Below, piece after piece: positions 35,315-46,800 of a DNA stretch of 64,000 nucleotides. The notes under the pieces were generated by a model that was given only the letters and a program-made list of their open reading frames with translations, had not been told where the DNA came from and searched no databases. The DNA is from Solen grandis (taxonomy: Eukaryota > Mollusca > Bivalvia > Adapedonta > Solenidae), in assembly GCA_021229015.1 (NCBI GenBank), contig CM037788.1, positions 45,808,497 through 45,872,496 on the forward strand, given 5' to 3'. Every line of letters begins with the position of its first letter. The first letter of the stretch is position 1. The translations under genes and the position numbers were made by a program.

Positions 35315-36343
35315 ACAAGAGGGTCATGATGGGGCTGAATCGCTCACCTGAGAAACATTGCCTTCATTGACAATTATTGTATTATGAGTTATACTGAATA
35401 CATAGTCCATGCAGAAATACAGCAAGATTATCTAAATTCCACACAAAAACTGTACCAGCCATCCAAATTTTGAAGGTCATAGCTCTAAAAAATCTATATA
35501 AAATCAAGTGACCTCTGGGGTGGGGTCGGGGCCTCCGTGACCGTGAGAGTAAAGTCGCTGACATTAACACTCACTCAGCCCCTCACCGCGTGGGTTTGAA
35601 TCCCGGAAGGGTAATTCGGATTTTCATGTGAGGAAGCCTTCTAGCCTTCCAGCTGGCTTGTGGTAGGTCGGTGGTTCTACCCGGATCCCCCCGTGCATTC
35701 GGGGTCTTCCTCCACCTGTAATTAGCTGGACGTCGCTATATGACTGAAATACTGTCGAAGCGACGGTAAATGCAAATAATCAAGTCAGGTCTGGGGTGGG
35801 GTCAATTTTGACACCAGGGCCATGATTTGAATAGATTTAGTTGAGGTCCACTAGTAAACAGGATTTGTGGTCTCTGAGAACAAAATCTTTTGAGGGTTTT
35901 CCTGTACAAGTCTATGTAAAATCAAGTGACCCCTAAAGCAGGACCAATTTCAATCCCAGAGCCATGATCTGAACAAAATTGGTTGAGGTTCGCTTGGCAA
36001 TGTTACACACTAAATATCTAAACTCTAAGCTTTGTGGTTTCTAACAAGATTTTTCTAGTTTTTTTCCATTTTAAGTCTATATAAAATCAAGTGACCCCTG
36101 GGGCGGGCTGATTTTGACCACAGGGTCATGATCAAACTTGGTAAAGGACAACATGTATAAGACAATGTCACACATCAAATATCTAAGCTCTAGGCCTCGC
36201 GGTTTCGGAGAAGAAGCTTTGAAAAAAAATCACTTTGAAAATCTATTTTGAGCTCCCGTGATCCAGATATGCAACAGCACGGATGACGGACAAAAGGTGA
36301 TCACAATAGCTCACCATGAGCACGTTGTGCTCAAGTGAGCTAT
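35315..36343 (+). mobile_element. Core-repeat non-autonomous element, family 1 (contains a SINE)
   Basis: It opens ACAAGAGGGTCATGATGGGG, then GCTCACCTGAG (35342-35352). It ends with GCTCACCATGAGCACG and CTCAAGTGAGC (36330-36340), so its ends are imperfect inverted repeats of each other. The body repeats a unit of about 170 bp marked by AAATCAAGTGACCYCT (35502, 35919, 36086), CCATGATCTGAACAAA-like text and TATCTAARCTCTA. The 5' ACAAGAG, tandem core and 3' hairpin recall non-autonomous 'pearl'-type elements of bivalves, proposed to be Helitron-related. That assignment is inference. A SINE is inserted in it. Confidence 0.65.
35503..35803 (+). mobile_element. tRNA-derived SINE nested in core-repeat element 1
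   Basis: The body at 35528-35778 is the same family as the copy at 29704-29928, with tRNA-like head (B-box-like GGTTTGAATCC), TTTTCATGTGAGGAAGCCTT, GTAGGTCGGTGGTTCTACCC and GACGTCGCTATATGACTGAA. It is flanked by 25-bp near-duplications starting ATCAAGT and ending TCTGGGGTGGGGTC (35503-35527 and 35779-35803), differing at GACC versus CAGG. It is longer than the first copy, retaining GTGCATTCGGGGTCTTCCTC, which the other lacks. Confidence 0.85.
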
Positions 36344-36420
36344 TAAACATACATGCGTTAAAAAGAGCGGGTTTTGAACTTTAAGAATGATGTCGACACA
36401 GACTTTGTTCACTGAATATA

Positions 36421-37741
36421 ACAAGAGCTGTCAGAGGACAGCACGCTCGACTATTCCAAATGCTTGTTGGTAAATCAAATGAAATCTATTTAACTTCTTG
36501 CCCTTCACATACCCTGTACATAATAATAGTCAAAAATAATATACCTTGATAGTCCGATACCCCTTAATATTTTTATGATGTCTAAAATCAATTCCATGCC
36601 TAGTTAATGAGACATAAGCACAATAACACTGTGCATGCAAAACTTTAACAAAAATCCAAGTTAGAAAAGGGCCATAATTTGTATAAAATTCAGTCCAAAA
36701 GTTATCCTCCTTAGTTTTCTGATGCCCCTGAAGACACTCCTTAACTTTCTAGTCAATTCCACAAGCAATTTCTGAGATATTAGAATGAAAGTACCTTGCA
36801 TGCAAAAATTTAACTAAAATTCTAAGTGAAAAGGGTGTCATAATTTTTAATATATTCCATCAAGTGTTATCTTCCTTTATAGTATGATAGTGATACCCCT
36901 AAACATATTAAAGATGTTTCAAATCAATTCCATGCCTGGACTCTGAATTATAAGCATGAAAGTACCTTGCATGCAAAACTTTAACCAAAACTTCTAAGTT
37001 TAAAAAGGGGCCATAACTTGTAATATATTCCATCAAAAGTTATCTACCTTGATAGTATGATACTCCTAAACATATTAAAGATGTTTAAAATGCCTGGATA
37101 CTGAGATATTAGCATGAAAGTAAGTTGCATGCAAAACTTTAACCAACATTTCTAAGTTAAAAAAAGCAATAATTTGTAACATATTCCATTGTTATCTACC
37201 ATGAAAGTATGATACCCCTAAACATATTAAAGATGTTTCAAATCAATCCTATGCCTGGATACTGAGATATTAGCATGAAAGTACCTTGCATGCAAAACTT
37301 TAACCAAAATTTCTAAGTTAAAAAAAGGGGCCATAATTTGTATTATATTCCATCAAGAGTTATCTACTCTGGTTGTCTGATGCCCCTAAACATATTCATA
37401 AACTTTCAAGTCAATACCATGAATGGTTATTGAGATGCAAACTAGACGGTAGCTTGCACGCAAAACTTTAACCAAATTTTCTATTGCATGCAAAACTTTA
37501 ACCAAAATTTCTAAGTTAAAAAGGGGCCATAATTCATATTTAGTTCAGTCAAGAGTTATCTACTTTGGTTGTTTGATGCCCCTGAACATATTTATAAACT
37601 TTCAAGTCAATACCATAAACGGTTACTGAGATATAAGGTTGATAGTTTCTTGCACGCAAAACTTTAACCAAAAGCTGCAACGCCAACGCCGACGCCAGGG
37701 CGACTACAATAGCTCTCATATTCTTCGAATAGTCGAGCTAA
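36421..37741 (+). mobile_element. Core-repeat non-autonomous element, family 2
   Basis: It starts ACAAGAGCTGTCAGAGGACA, with a perfect hairpin GCTGTC-AGAG-GACAGC (36427-36442), then GCTCGACTATTC (36445-36456). It ends GAATAGTCGAGC (37727-37738), the exact inverted complement. The body is a degenerate tandem of about eight units of roughly 165 bp marked by TTGCATGCAAAACTTTAACC at about 36633, 36797, 36967, 37123, 37285, 37454, 37483 and 37648. Just before the 3' hairpin is GCCAACGCCGACGCCAGGGC. The design (ACAAGAG start, tandem core, ACAATAGCTC plus hairpin at the end) matches element 1, lying 78 bases to the left. Confidence 0.75.
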
Positions 37742-39758
37742 AATGGCAACAGAGGTTGTTGTAATGATTATGGACACATACAATCGTGTCAGTTTCGAGC
37801 GAAGTTAATGCAGTGAAAAAATCCTTGTACTTGACGCCTTACTTACTGGCGGACTTGATCCTTCAACTAATCAGGTCTGTACACATCTACGCTTTAATAT
37901 CACGGTAATCGGTGAGGCAACGAGAATCGATAAAGGGTTCTCGCACTTATCACAAACCGTGGCTAATTCTCGAACGGAGGAAAACAGAATAAAGGAATTA
38001 GCATAAGGACATTGTTTGAGAATTCATCTAACATCTGACATGAATGCAATCTCTTCCGGGGTTAATGTTATAGGTCCTGGTAATCCGCTATTGCACTCGC
38101 TCGGATGTGTTACATAAGATACAATTTCGGATTGATGGTCCTTTATCCAATTTTATAGTAATACTTTAATAGCATATTTCTCAGACCTTTATTAAAGATA
38201 CGTTGAATATGCCGAAAACAAACAGACTTAAAGTCACAACTATAGTACATGTATTTATGATATTTTACAGTTATTTTATTCTCGAAACACACTTTGCACA
38301 ATACAGAAACTTGAAGTTACAAATGCTGTACATGTATAAAACTTTATATGATATCTTACCATTTATATTCCAAACACACTATGTGCAATACAGAAACTTA
38401 AAACTACATCTTGTTTTCTCTGTCTTCTTAATGTATATGTACATATTTGAAATTGAACTTCATACTTTAATAACTCATTTCCAAGACATATTGGATGGAT
38501 TCAAGATTATGTCAGCTGGTTTTGAACAGCCAATTTCGCACTTGATTTGGTGAGGGAAAAAAACCTTCACATACATGATATCTTGTAACAATATCTCTGC
38601 AAAATTGTTGATAAGTGTAGCACTTAGTCGCAAAGTTAACGCTGTTTTCACCATTCGATTCATATCTGTCCAATTTTCGCTTCATGCGACCTCTCCTATC
38701 AGAGTTTGGAGCCGACAAACTTGTATTAATTTCCGGTTAACTTAGCCGTCTTGATATGTCAATGCTGCACGGAATTTAACTTCAATGAAGTATGAAGCAT
38801 GGAATAATCGGGAATAAATATCATACCGAAGTGAATTTCACCGTTCACTGAACGATCAGATGGTTGTATTAAACTTCCGTAATGGAATGATATACACACT
38901 AACCAACGTCAGTAATTGACGAATGCTTAACTCAAAGAGATTAATACGCCCTACAGGATCGCTGATATTGCCTAAGATAGCATATAGACAGTTACATTAC
39001 ATAATTATCCTATTTAATCTTATTTATTTAGCTGTAGAATTCAATGATATATGTTTTCCTGACCCGCGGCGAATTCTCATCCGCAAGATTTTAATTAAAC
39101 TGATAGCAAATACAATTCGCGACTCCATTTATTTTCATTATCTATTATGTTTTTAATCACCTTTATATCATGTGGTAGCATTGTATTTACCATCCGATTG
39201 AGAATGAAATACTGCATCAATATATATTTTAGACAACATCGAGAGCATATTACAGTATATACCATGTAATAATCTCAATTTGTAATAAAAGAAAAAAAAA
39301 CCTACTTGATCATATGATGTACAATGCCTAATATGATTTCACTATGATAGGTATTCAACACGAAAGTAACACACGAATTTATATAGTATCACTGATCAGA
39401 CATCGCATAGGGGATTTTCTTAAAGAAATTGAATAGTTCACAAAATTGATACAATAATTGTAATCTAACTTCCCTTTTTATATTCATGAAAACAGTCACT
39501 TAAACAGAAAAAAATGCTTTTTCTTTCATTTCCATCCCCGTCTCAAAATGACATAGATCCAGACAAGAACTACAATATATTGAAGTCCTATTTTTGATAA
39601 AAAAAAATGTCAGTTTCGATAGACCTCTACGAGTAGATAAACAGTTTTATGTATTTAAAGTCACATACAGACGCACTACGCTTGTATTGACATTTTCATG
39701 CAAAACCTCAAAACCCGAGACCTAGACAGACACCAGTATCAGATAGATTCGTCTAGTG
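37742..39758. other. No supported gene; one short duplication
   Basis: At 38228-38413 a segment is present about twice with an offset of about 87 bp (shared AAACACAC, GCAATACAGAAACTT and GTACATGTAT). It creates a 116-codon frame at 38203-38553 with repeated YRNLKL, which I consider non-coding. The remainder is anonymous. Confidence 0.55.
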
Positions 39759-39764
39759 CTTTAC

Positions 39765-41120
39765 CAGACCTGTGAACTCTCCCGATTTTGAGCGGGAGCT
39801 ACCGATAATTGCTTGCATCTCCCGGTCTACCGACCAACACCAGAAATCTACCGCCTTTGATCTCAAGGCCCCCAATATCCCGCTTATCAACTTTGTTTGG
39901 CGCATACGAAGAAGAAATCAGTAAATTAGTACCGCGGTTGTTTAAGTTCCATAATGCACAAAAATACAGGTCGCTCTACACTGTATACTACTTAAAGTAA
40001 CCAGCACCTGCTGTGGGATTATCCAATCAACACGCATTTTAAGGCTTCCTAATTATGCAAAGATGTGGAATACTCGGATAGTATTGGCAGCTTATAACTT
40101 GTTTACATTTGTCACACCCTCTACTGACTTTTGTTTATACCTGCATTTGGAACTGTTATGAAATTGCGCAATCACCACAATGGCGGCCATTTGCGAAAAA
40201 CATCAGCAATGTTTACTACCGTTTCTTTTAAAACATTTAAATTGATTAATTGGTTAACCTAGCTAGATTCCAACTGGTAAATAGCATATATGTACCGATG
40301 TATATAAATGACTCGATGCTAATCGCTAATGGAGCGAGTCAAAACGTATCCAAACCAAAACGTACCCAATATTTAATGTACCCAAGTATCTTTTTTTTTT
40401 TTTTTTTTTTTCACTTGATATTTTCATATAATATTTTTAGTCAGGTTAATATTTATATTTTTATAACACATTTTTTTGGGGTCTTTTGTTGATGTTTGGT
40501 TATTAATGTATCAAAATATTAATATACCTATTCTCATAAAAAATTCTTTATAATTGATTTATTTTATTTTTTTTAATGAAATTTTTTTTTTGACAATTGA
40601 ATGAAATATTTATTTGATAATTTATTTATAAAACTAAATGTGAATTAAATTCATTTAATTAACATTTAGAATTATATGACAGTTTTTGTAATGTTTTTAT
40701 TTCAACATATTTTTAAATTTTAAAATTTTTATTTTTAAATATTATGCACCAATTGAATATGTCTTTGACAGTCCAAGTATAACAAATGCATATATCATAC
40801 CAGAATATAAAGACAATAAAGTATTCTGAAAACATATTGGAGCCACTTGCTTTAAATTTGGCTCCAACTTCTTAAATTTGGCTCTAATTTTTCTCATTTG
40901 GCGAATGTGTTGGCGCAAACATTTTTACATGTTGTAAGTAATTAGTTAATAAGTAATAAAAAATGAAATAAAAGTAAATGAATAATAAAAAAAATGTGTT
41001 TTGTTATTACTGTAGTGCGAAAAAAACGCACTGCGAAAAATCTCCCTCTCACACAACCCAATCTCCCACTTTGGGAGCACAGATCTCCTACTTTCAGACC
41101 GAATAAAGTTCACAGGTCTG
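39765..41120. mobile_element. 1.36-kb terminal-inverted-repeat element with CTTTAC target duplication
   Basis: Left end CAGACCTGTGAACT (39765-39778) and right end AGTTCACAGGTCTG (41107-41120) are perfect 14-bp inverted repeats. They are flanked by identical CTTTAC at 39759-39764 and 41121-41126. Subterminal CTCCC/GGGAG motifs occur on both sides (GAGCGGGAGCTACCG; CTCCCACTTTGGGAGCACAG). The interior is extremely AT-rich, includes a T(21) run at 40391-40411 and encodes nothing recognisable, so it is a non-autonomous DNA transposon. A duplication of 6 bp (7 if the adjoining G is counted) limits the possible superfamilies, but I cannot choose one. Confidence 0.85.
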
Positions 41121-41126
41121 CTTTAC

Positions 41127-41913
41127 GTTGTCCTAACAGATCTTGGCATTACCATGTCTTTAAGCTACGAGTAGTACAATAATTGTGAAGTTCGGATTTT
41201 AACTAGACTCAACATTATACATGTATATAAAGGACACGGGGTTATATAGCTCTGCTACGTATTATATCTCTTGTAAACAGTTCTAGCGTAAGAAGTTCAT
41301 GGTGTGTGAACCTTATAACCTTCCCGCTGTATGGAAGGAAACTCACAAATCGACCTTAAACTAACAGCCGTGATGGTGTTCAGTACCAATGGGGAATGTA
41401 GCAATGTGCATTTCATCTACATTTATATTTAATATTGCACCAGTGGAATTACAATAAAAACAAAGATTCAGCAGTTATTCCAGATCTCCTGCATTAATTT
41501 GACAATATGTATTGACGTACATTCTGGCACGTGCCGTAAATTCTGGCACGTGTCCATATGAAATATAATACGGTTGCATAGTTGTCTTAATTCCGATCAC
41601 GTGACTAAAGAAAGTTTACAAAGGCCCTGTTGCTTCTGTAAAAAGTCTGCTTCTTATATTTCATGCCGAACTGAAGTTTTTAAATGATCTCATAAAGAGC
41701 TAAGAAAGAACAGATATATATATAATGACATGTTGCAAAGCAAAGTTGTTTTATATGAGGGTAGGATGTCACTGTCCACCCCCCTTTTTTGAAGGTAATT
41801 GTTTTGTGAATTAATAAACTAAAGAATATCCTAATGAAGAATGGATCTCATGCATGAATCCTTGTAAATGTATACCTACCTTTAAAACAGGCCCAATGTG
41901 ATGTTTTATAGAT

Positions 41914-41944
<31 letters not shown>

Positions 41945-42784
41945 AGAAGAAGAAGAGATAAAAAGAGTGATGGATTAACAGAGGTATATAGTTTTCATTC
42001 CGTTTAACCTGCACTAGGGGGTTTATTCAGTTCCTTGTAACCGGAAGTGACGAACTGATTCGCCAAGTGAATCACTACACATAGTTTCGATTGACATCAC
42101 TATCATTAACAGGTCACTATTAGTTTAAATAGTGTACCATTTGAGTCAGAGTCTAAATTACAAGTATGGACTTAACACACAATGATGAATTAAGGTCGTT
42201 GACCGCAATTTATTTTTCTAGCTGTAAGACTCTGACACGTGTTGATAATGACTGTTCCTTTAATAATGAATTGATTAACACCTATTATACACGTGACAAC
42301 CAATGAATCACACAAGCAGTCTATGCTCTTTGGCATAATTATCAGTTCAACTCAACTCAACTCAACTTATTAGGCAAATCGGCAATACAATATACCATTG
42401 GCCGAACACATATAAACGGTACATGCAAACATGGTTAATATGTAATACATTATGATACATAAAAACACAACACAATATACAACTATACAATTAGAAAAAA
42501 AGTTCATTAAAGATTATCAGTATATACATGTTATGTATAATATATAATTATATATATGCCACATTTTTTTTGTATAAGGTGACTTATATGCCCGTTGGGC
42601 CGGGTATATATTTCTTTTGTATATGGATTATGTTACTATACATGTACACAAGTCACTATAATGAAAAATATCTTATCTACAATAGAAATAGTAACTTGCC
42701 AATGGATCAAGCCACAAATTAAAAAAAAAAAACATAACAGTGGGCCTTCCCAGCAGTGCTCTATACTTTTGTTTTGCTTAATTT
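41127..42784. other. No supported gene
   Basis: Contains two close copies of TTCTGGCACGTG (about 41521 and 41539) plus a further CACGTG at 41599, a GA-rich microsatellite at 41917-41957, a short (CTCAA)n run at 42352-42367 and AT-rich sequence. Short frames here are not recognised. Confidence 0.55.
41917..41957. repeat. (GA)n/(GAA)n microsatellite
   Basis: An alternating GA run passing into AGAAGAAGAAGAAG. Confidence 0.9.
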
Positions 42785-42935
42785 CAACTTAGAATTTCTC
42801 CCTCTGGACGGTTCCTGGGTTGGACCTATACAATGCGCCTGGGAAGGTCAGTAAAAATCCTCGCCCCTAACGAAGGTTCGAACCCACAACCTTAAGATCC
42901 GCATTCGGGTTTATCACAACTGGACCACGGCGTCC
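42785..42935 (-). mobile_element. tRNA-derived SINE, second family, minus strand
   Basis: Read on the minus strand it starts GGACGCCGTGGTCCAGTTGT. Its A-box-like TGGTCCAGTTG is complementary to 42917-42927, and a B-box-like GGTTCGAACC is at 42875-42884. The downstream body contains GGGGCGAGGATTTTTACTGA and CCAACCCAGGAACCGTCCAG. Anticodon-arm geometry is not that of a functional tRNA. No clear target duplication was found. A decayed relative of the body may lie at 51925-52040. Confidence 0.75.
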
Positions 42936-43689
42936 TTGTACATGTTTATAATTAAAAATGTATCGTTGTGAGATTGTTTTATTGAAGTAATGCCCGAGAT
43001 ACAGACTTATAGTATTGATGGATAAGGTACATAAAGAACTCCATATATATAGTGAATACAAGACTTGTTGACTGTAGAAATAGTGTGTGTCCATAATGAT
43101 AATCATACTGATTATAGAACTTTAAACAAGCGTCCATAGTAGACATAGATCACTCACCCGAGTCAGCTTAAACTTGCAGGCTACCATGGAGCCTTTTGTG
43201 TTTCTGTAATAAATTATGGTAACGGACGATAGGGTAAATTCAAATAAATTCTGACCATTGGTTTCAGATAAGAATCATTTAGACATTTTCAGTATAGAGA
43301 TTATACAAGGAAGGAAACTAGTCTACAAAGTAATATGACTTATAACTAATAGTACAGTTCAGGGTCCAACTAGAGATGAGAAAAATCTTTAAAATGAATC
43401 CTAACAAAAACAGCACAAGATCCAGTATTTTGTAGACACACCTCATTTATTTTAATAGAAATTGTTTCGTCAAAGGTAGCAATACTAAAAAAGAAAATGA
43501 AGTTATATTTTCTAGTTTCATTACAGATATCCATATGTAATAAGTACAGACAAGAATGCCTTATTTAATCATGTACTGTTCGAATTCTGCGGGTAATTTT
43601 TGGTGCGTTATTTTTAAATGAAAATTCTCTCGCTTAAAAGTTATACACATAATTCTTCTTTTCTTTTTGTCTTGTTTGTTTCTTTTCTT
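42936..43689. other. No gene seen
   Basis: AT-rich anonymous sequence without repeats I recognise. Confidence 0.55.
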
Positions 43690-43895
43690 TTTTATTGTGT
43701 TGAACGTCCCATTCACAGTATTTTTGTCACATGGAGACGATGTCTACTTGAGACAGATATAGTGCTGCCACACTGCAGTATCACGCCGTAGACATATAGC
43801 ATGATACCACACCCAGTCACATTATCCTGACATCGGGCCAACCAGTCCTGGAACTATCTTTATATGCTGAGCGCCAAGCAAGGGAACAGTTTCTC
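43690..43895 (-). mobile_element. SINE third family, body only, minus strand
   Basis: It aligns by eye with the 3' body of the copy at 56935-57226: shared blocks are GTGCTRCCACACTG, TATCACGCCGTAGA versus CATCACACCGTAGA, GATACCACACCCAGTCACAT versus GGTACCACACCTAGTCATAT, TATCCTGACA and ATATGCTGAGCGCCA versus ATATACTGAGCGCAA. The tRNA-like head is absent, so this copy is 5'-truncated. Confidence 0.65.
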
Positions 43896-46800
43896 TTTTT
43901 AAAATAAAGTCTGTTTTCTTTTTTTATAGCTAATTTTGCATAAAAGTATATTTCATTCTGTGTTGCGTTACCTTAAAAATATGTCAAACAAACTTTAACG
44001 ATGTTTTTAACAAATATACCATGCTTGGTCCTAAAGTAGCCTTCTATATCCTATCTAAAAATAGACGATAGTTAATAATTTTGATTAAAATCAAACAATC
44101 AGGCAACGAAAATGTTCGTAATCTAAGTAATTCAACACATAGAAACCAATTTGCATTGATTAGCTTGTAAAATAAGAACAAAGGAGGCGTATACTGTAAA
44201 ATGCACCGAATGGTGTTTAGTGTATTGGCATCGTCCACTGACTCGCTCTAAATACATGTAAAACAAATGCCTTAAAACAGGTTAAGCATTTCTCTTACGG
44301 AACCTACTTCTATCTTACTTCTATACTTCTATCAAAATACATTAATTCTTGATGGATTTAATAACGTTAATTTTTCTATTTTCAGGTTCATAACTGCAAA
44401 GATTAAACACAGAATGAATAATATTAATGACCATAAAGTTCAGCCTAGAAGAACTCTCACTCATTGTACAATATCGGGAATTGCCGGATCAAATATTAAG
44501 TTCAAAATTGAGCGAACTCGAGCCGTACGTACCACCCGGGCGCCAATCTCTCGTTTTCTTCATAGTCCGCGTTATGTCGGAACTCATTTAAAAGAGCTCA
44601 CGCTGCGGGCTAGTTACACTGCATCTATTTATATATTTTGAAGTACCCATTTCATCGCACCATTTTTTTTCCCCAAACGAATATAACATCTACACCGCAG
44701 AGGGCAAAGTAATAACAGTATGCCTTTTCCTAGATCTGATCAAGGATAAAAAGCTATAGATTTAATAGGTGAAAAAGCAAGGATAATTTAATCCTAACAT
44801 CAAGTCATCATACGGGTGGTCTAAGTATTTAAGCCTGTACAAAAGAAAATACTAACGCTTTTTTTAATCTGTGTATGTATGTCTGAATGAGTAAGAGTCT
44901 TGGGAAGAAGATGAAATATTTACAAAGACAAATAAGCAATAAAGCAACGCAGTTATTCCCCATGAAAAGTAAGTTTGAAAGTCCTTTTGTTTTCATATGT
45001 CAGATTTGCAAAAAACTTATTTTTTTTTAAATACAGAAGAAAAAAAAACGTATTAAAATATATCCATACTCCTTATTTTTTTTTTCTTTTTCGTGGATCA
45101 GCGTAAATGATGATTAAATCCTAAGCGACTTTAAAAGTTGTTTTGTTTTTACTCTCTCGGCTACAAGATGTACTGCAACAATCGTTATTATAACCCGCAT
45201 TATTCGAAATCATGTTGGCCATCTGTACTTCGTGTCTACAGAGTTGTTTGTTACATTTTTATCTCATGCAAAGGATGTTCTGCAGGTGAAGTGCACTTAC
45301 TGAAAGCATTTAAAACCTCGAACTATGAGTAAAAATGTCTGTTTTTAGTTTTGTTTACTTCGACTGTGAAACAAGTCATACAACGTGTCGTATTCCTCTC
45401 AGTGGTTCCTGTGATGGCTGTGAAGGTCATAAATAATTATTGCCTGAGCGGAGTTCGGAGATAACGAGCACATTATTGTGAATTTACTTTAGAAATTAAT
45501 CACGGTAATTAAAAGAAATGAATATAAAATGTCCATACATTTCTTTTTACTGTGGTGTCTTTACTTTAAAAGACTTATTATGTTTCGGTATTTGGTTGCA
45601 TGATTATGTGACTTGACACGAATTGTTATTGTACCCAGGGATTTCAGGATGAGGTGTAACTGCAAACTTTTGCCCTATCATATTGTCTTTTTTCTTTTAC
45701 TATTGCTTTATTGTATTAACATGCATACTAGCCATTGCAACATAGATTTTCCTTTGCCAGTTGGTTGCTATTACATGTACTAAAGTTTGAAACAAGCTTA
45801 AAACCAGTCTTTTTTACTCATTTACCTTCATTTAGCATGCCACAGGAGCTGGACATGTTAATTCTAATTATACAAGTATATTTGATCATTTGTCTCTCAG
45901 TTTAATATATGTAACTAAAACTTCTGTAGAATAGACCAATATCATTTTTATGGACATTGCAGAATGATATCAAATATTTTGAAACATGTAGTTGTTTTTT
46001 CTTCTTCTGATTAATGTGACTTTTTTCTTTTTATCAATCTGTGTAAAAAATAAACTGCGCATTTTTTCTTTCTTCCTCATCGTCTGAATCTCATTTATCA
46101 CAAGTCAGGGTCTTCAGTTTTTCACATTGTGCAAATGTCTTAATCGATTAGAAACGGAAATCTTTCCTTTTTAGAATGCATCAAATACAACGATACTTAA
46201 CCAGGCAAACGATGAAATTAATTCGATTGCTGGATGTTTATACTGTTTTGAGACGTAAATATGCAATATCATTGTTTTCCCACATGATTCTTTGGCAAAC
46301 ATTCAAATATGTTTGATTTTCGTTTCTTGTATTGCCCATGAGCGTTTAAAGGTACACGTAAAATTTCACTGTTTTCTCATTACATAATAAAATACATTCT
46401 CTTTTTAACTTCAGGCTAAGGCCGCCATATAAATTTTAGAGCTCAAAAACAAATGTATTTCAAACTAAAACGTATAACCAATTATATGTTCTTATAAGCG
46501 TTGATGAGCAGACACGATTAAACAAAGTATTTATAAGTTTAGAATTTCAAAGCCAGTGTCTGCGATGTCTGCAAGCCTTAACGTGCACATAAATCTCCCT
46601 TACCTCTGAATAAATAATGAAAACAATATGATTGTGTTACTCCTAGAGACACTAAAAGCTATACAAAACAGAAGAGGACGAGGTTGTAGACGTTATTAAA
46701 TATTCACGCTGGGTATAACACTTGACTCGGATATCATGTAATTGTTTAAAAGCCTTTGCCTGCACGATTTGCTATGATCTTCTATACTTCATATTGCTAG

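Noticed and set aside
38203..38553. 116-codon protein with repeated YRNLKL
   Set aside because: The peptide repeat reflects an 87-bp DNA duplication in AT-rich sequence; no domain or coding bias is visible.
42867..43106. 79-codon minus-strand protein
   Set aside because: Its C-terminal part translates the tRNA-like head of a SINE; the rest is AT-rich and unrecognised.
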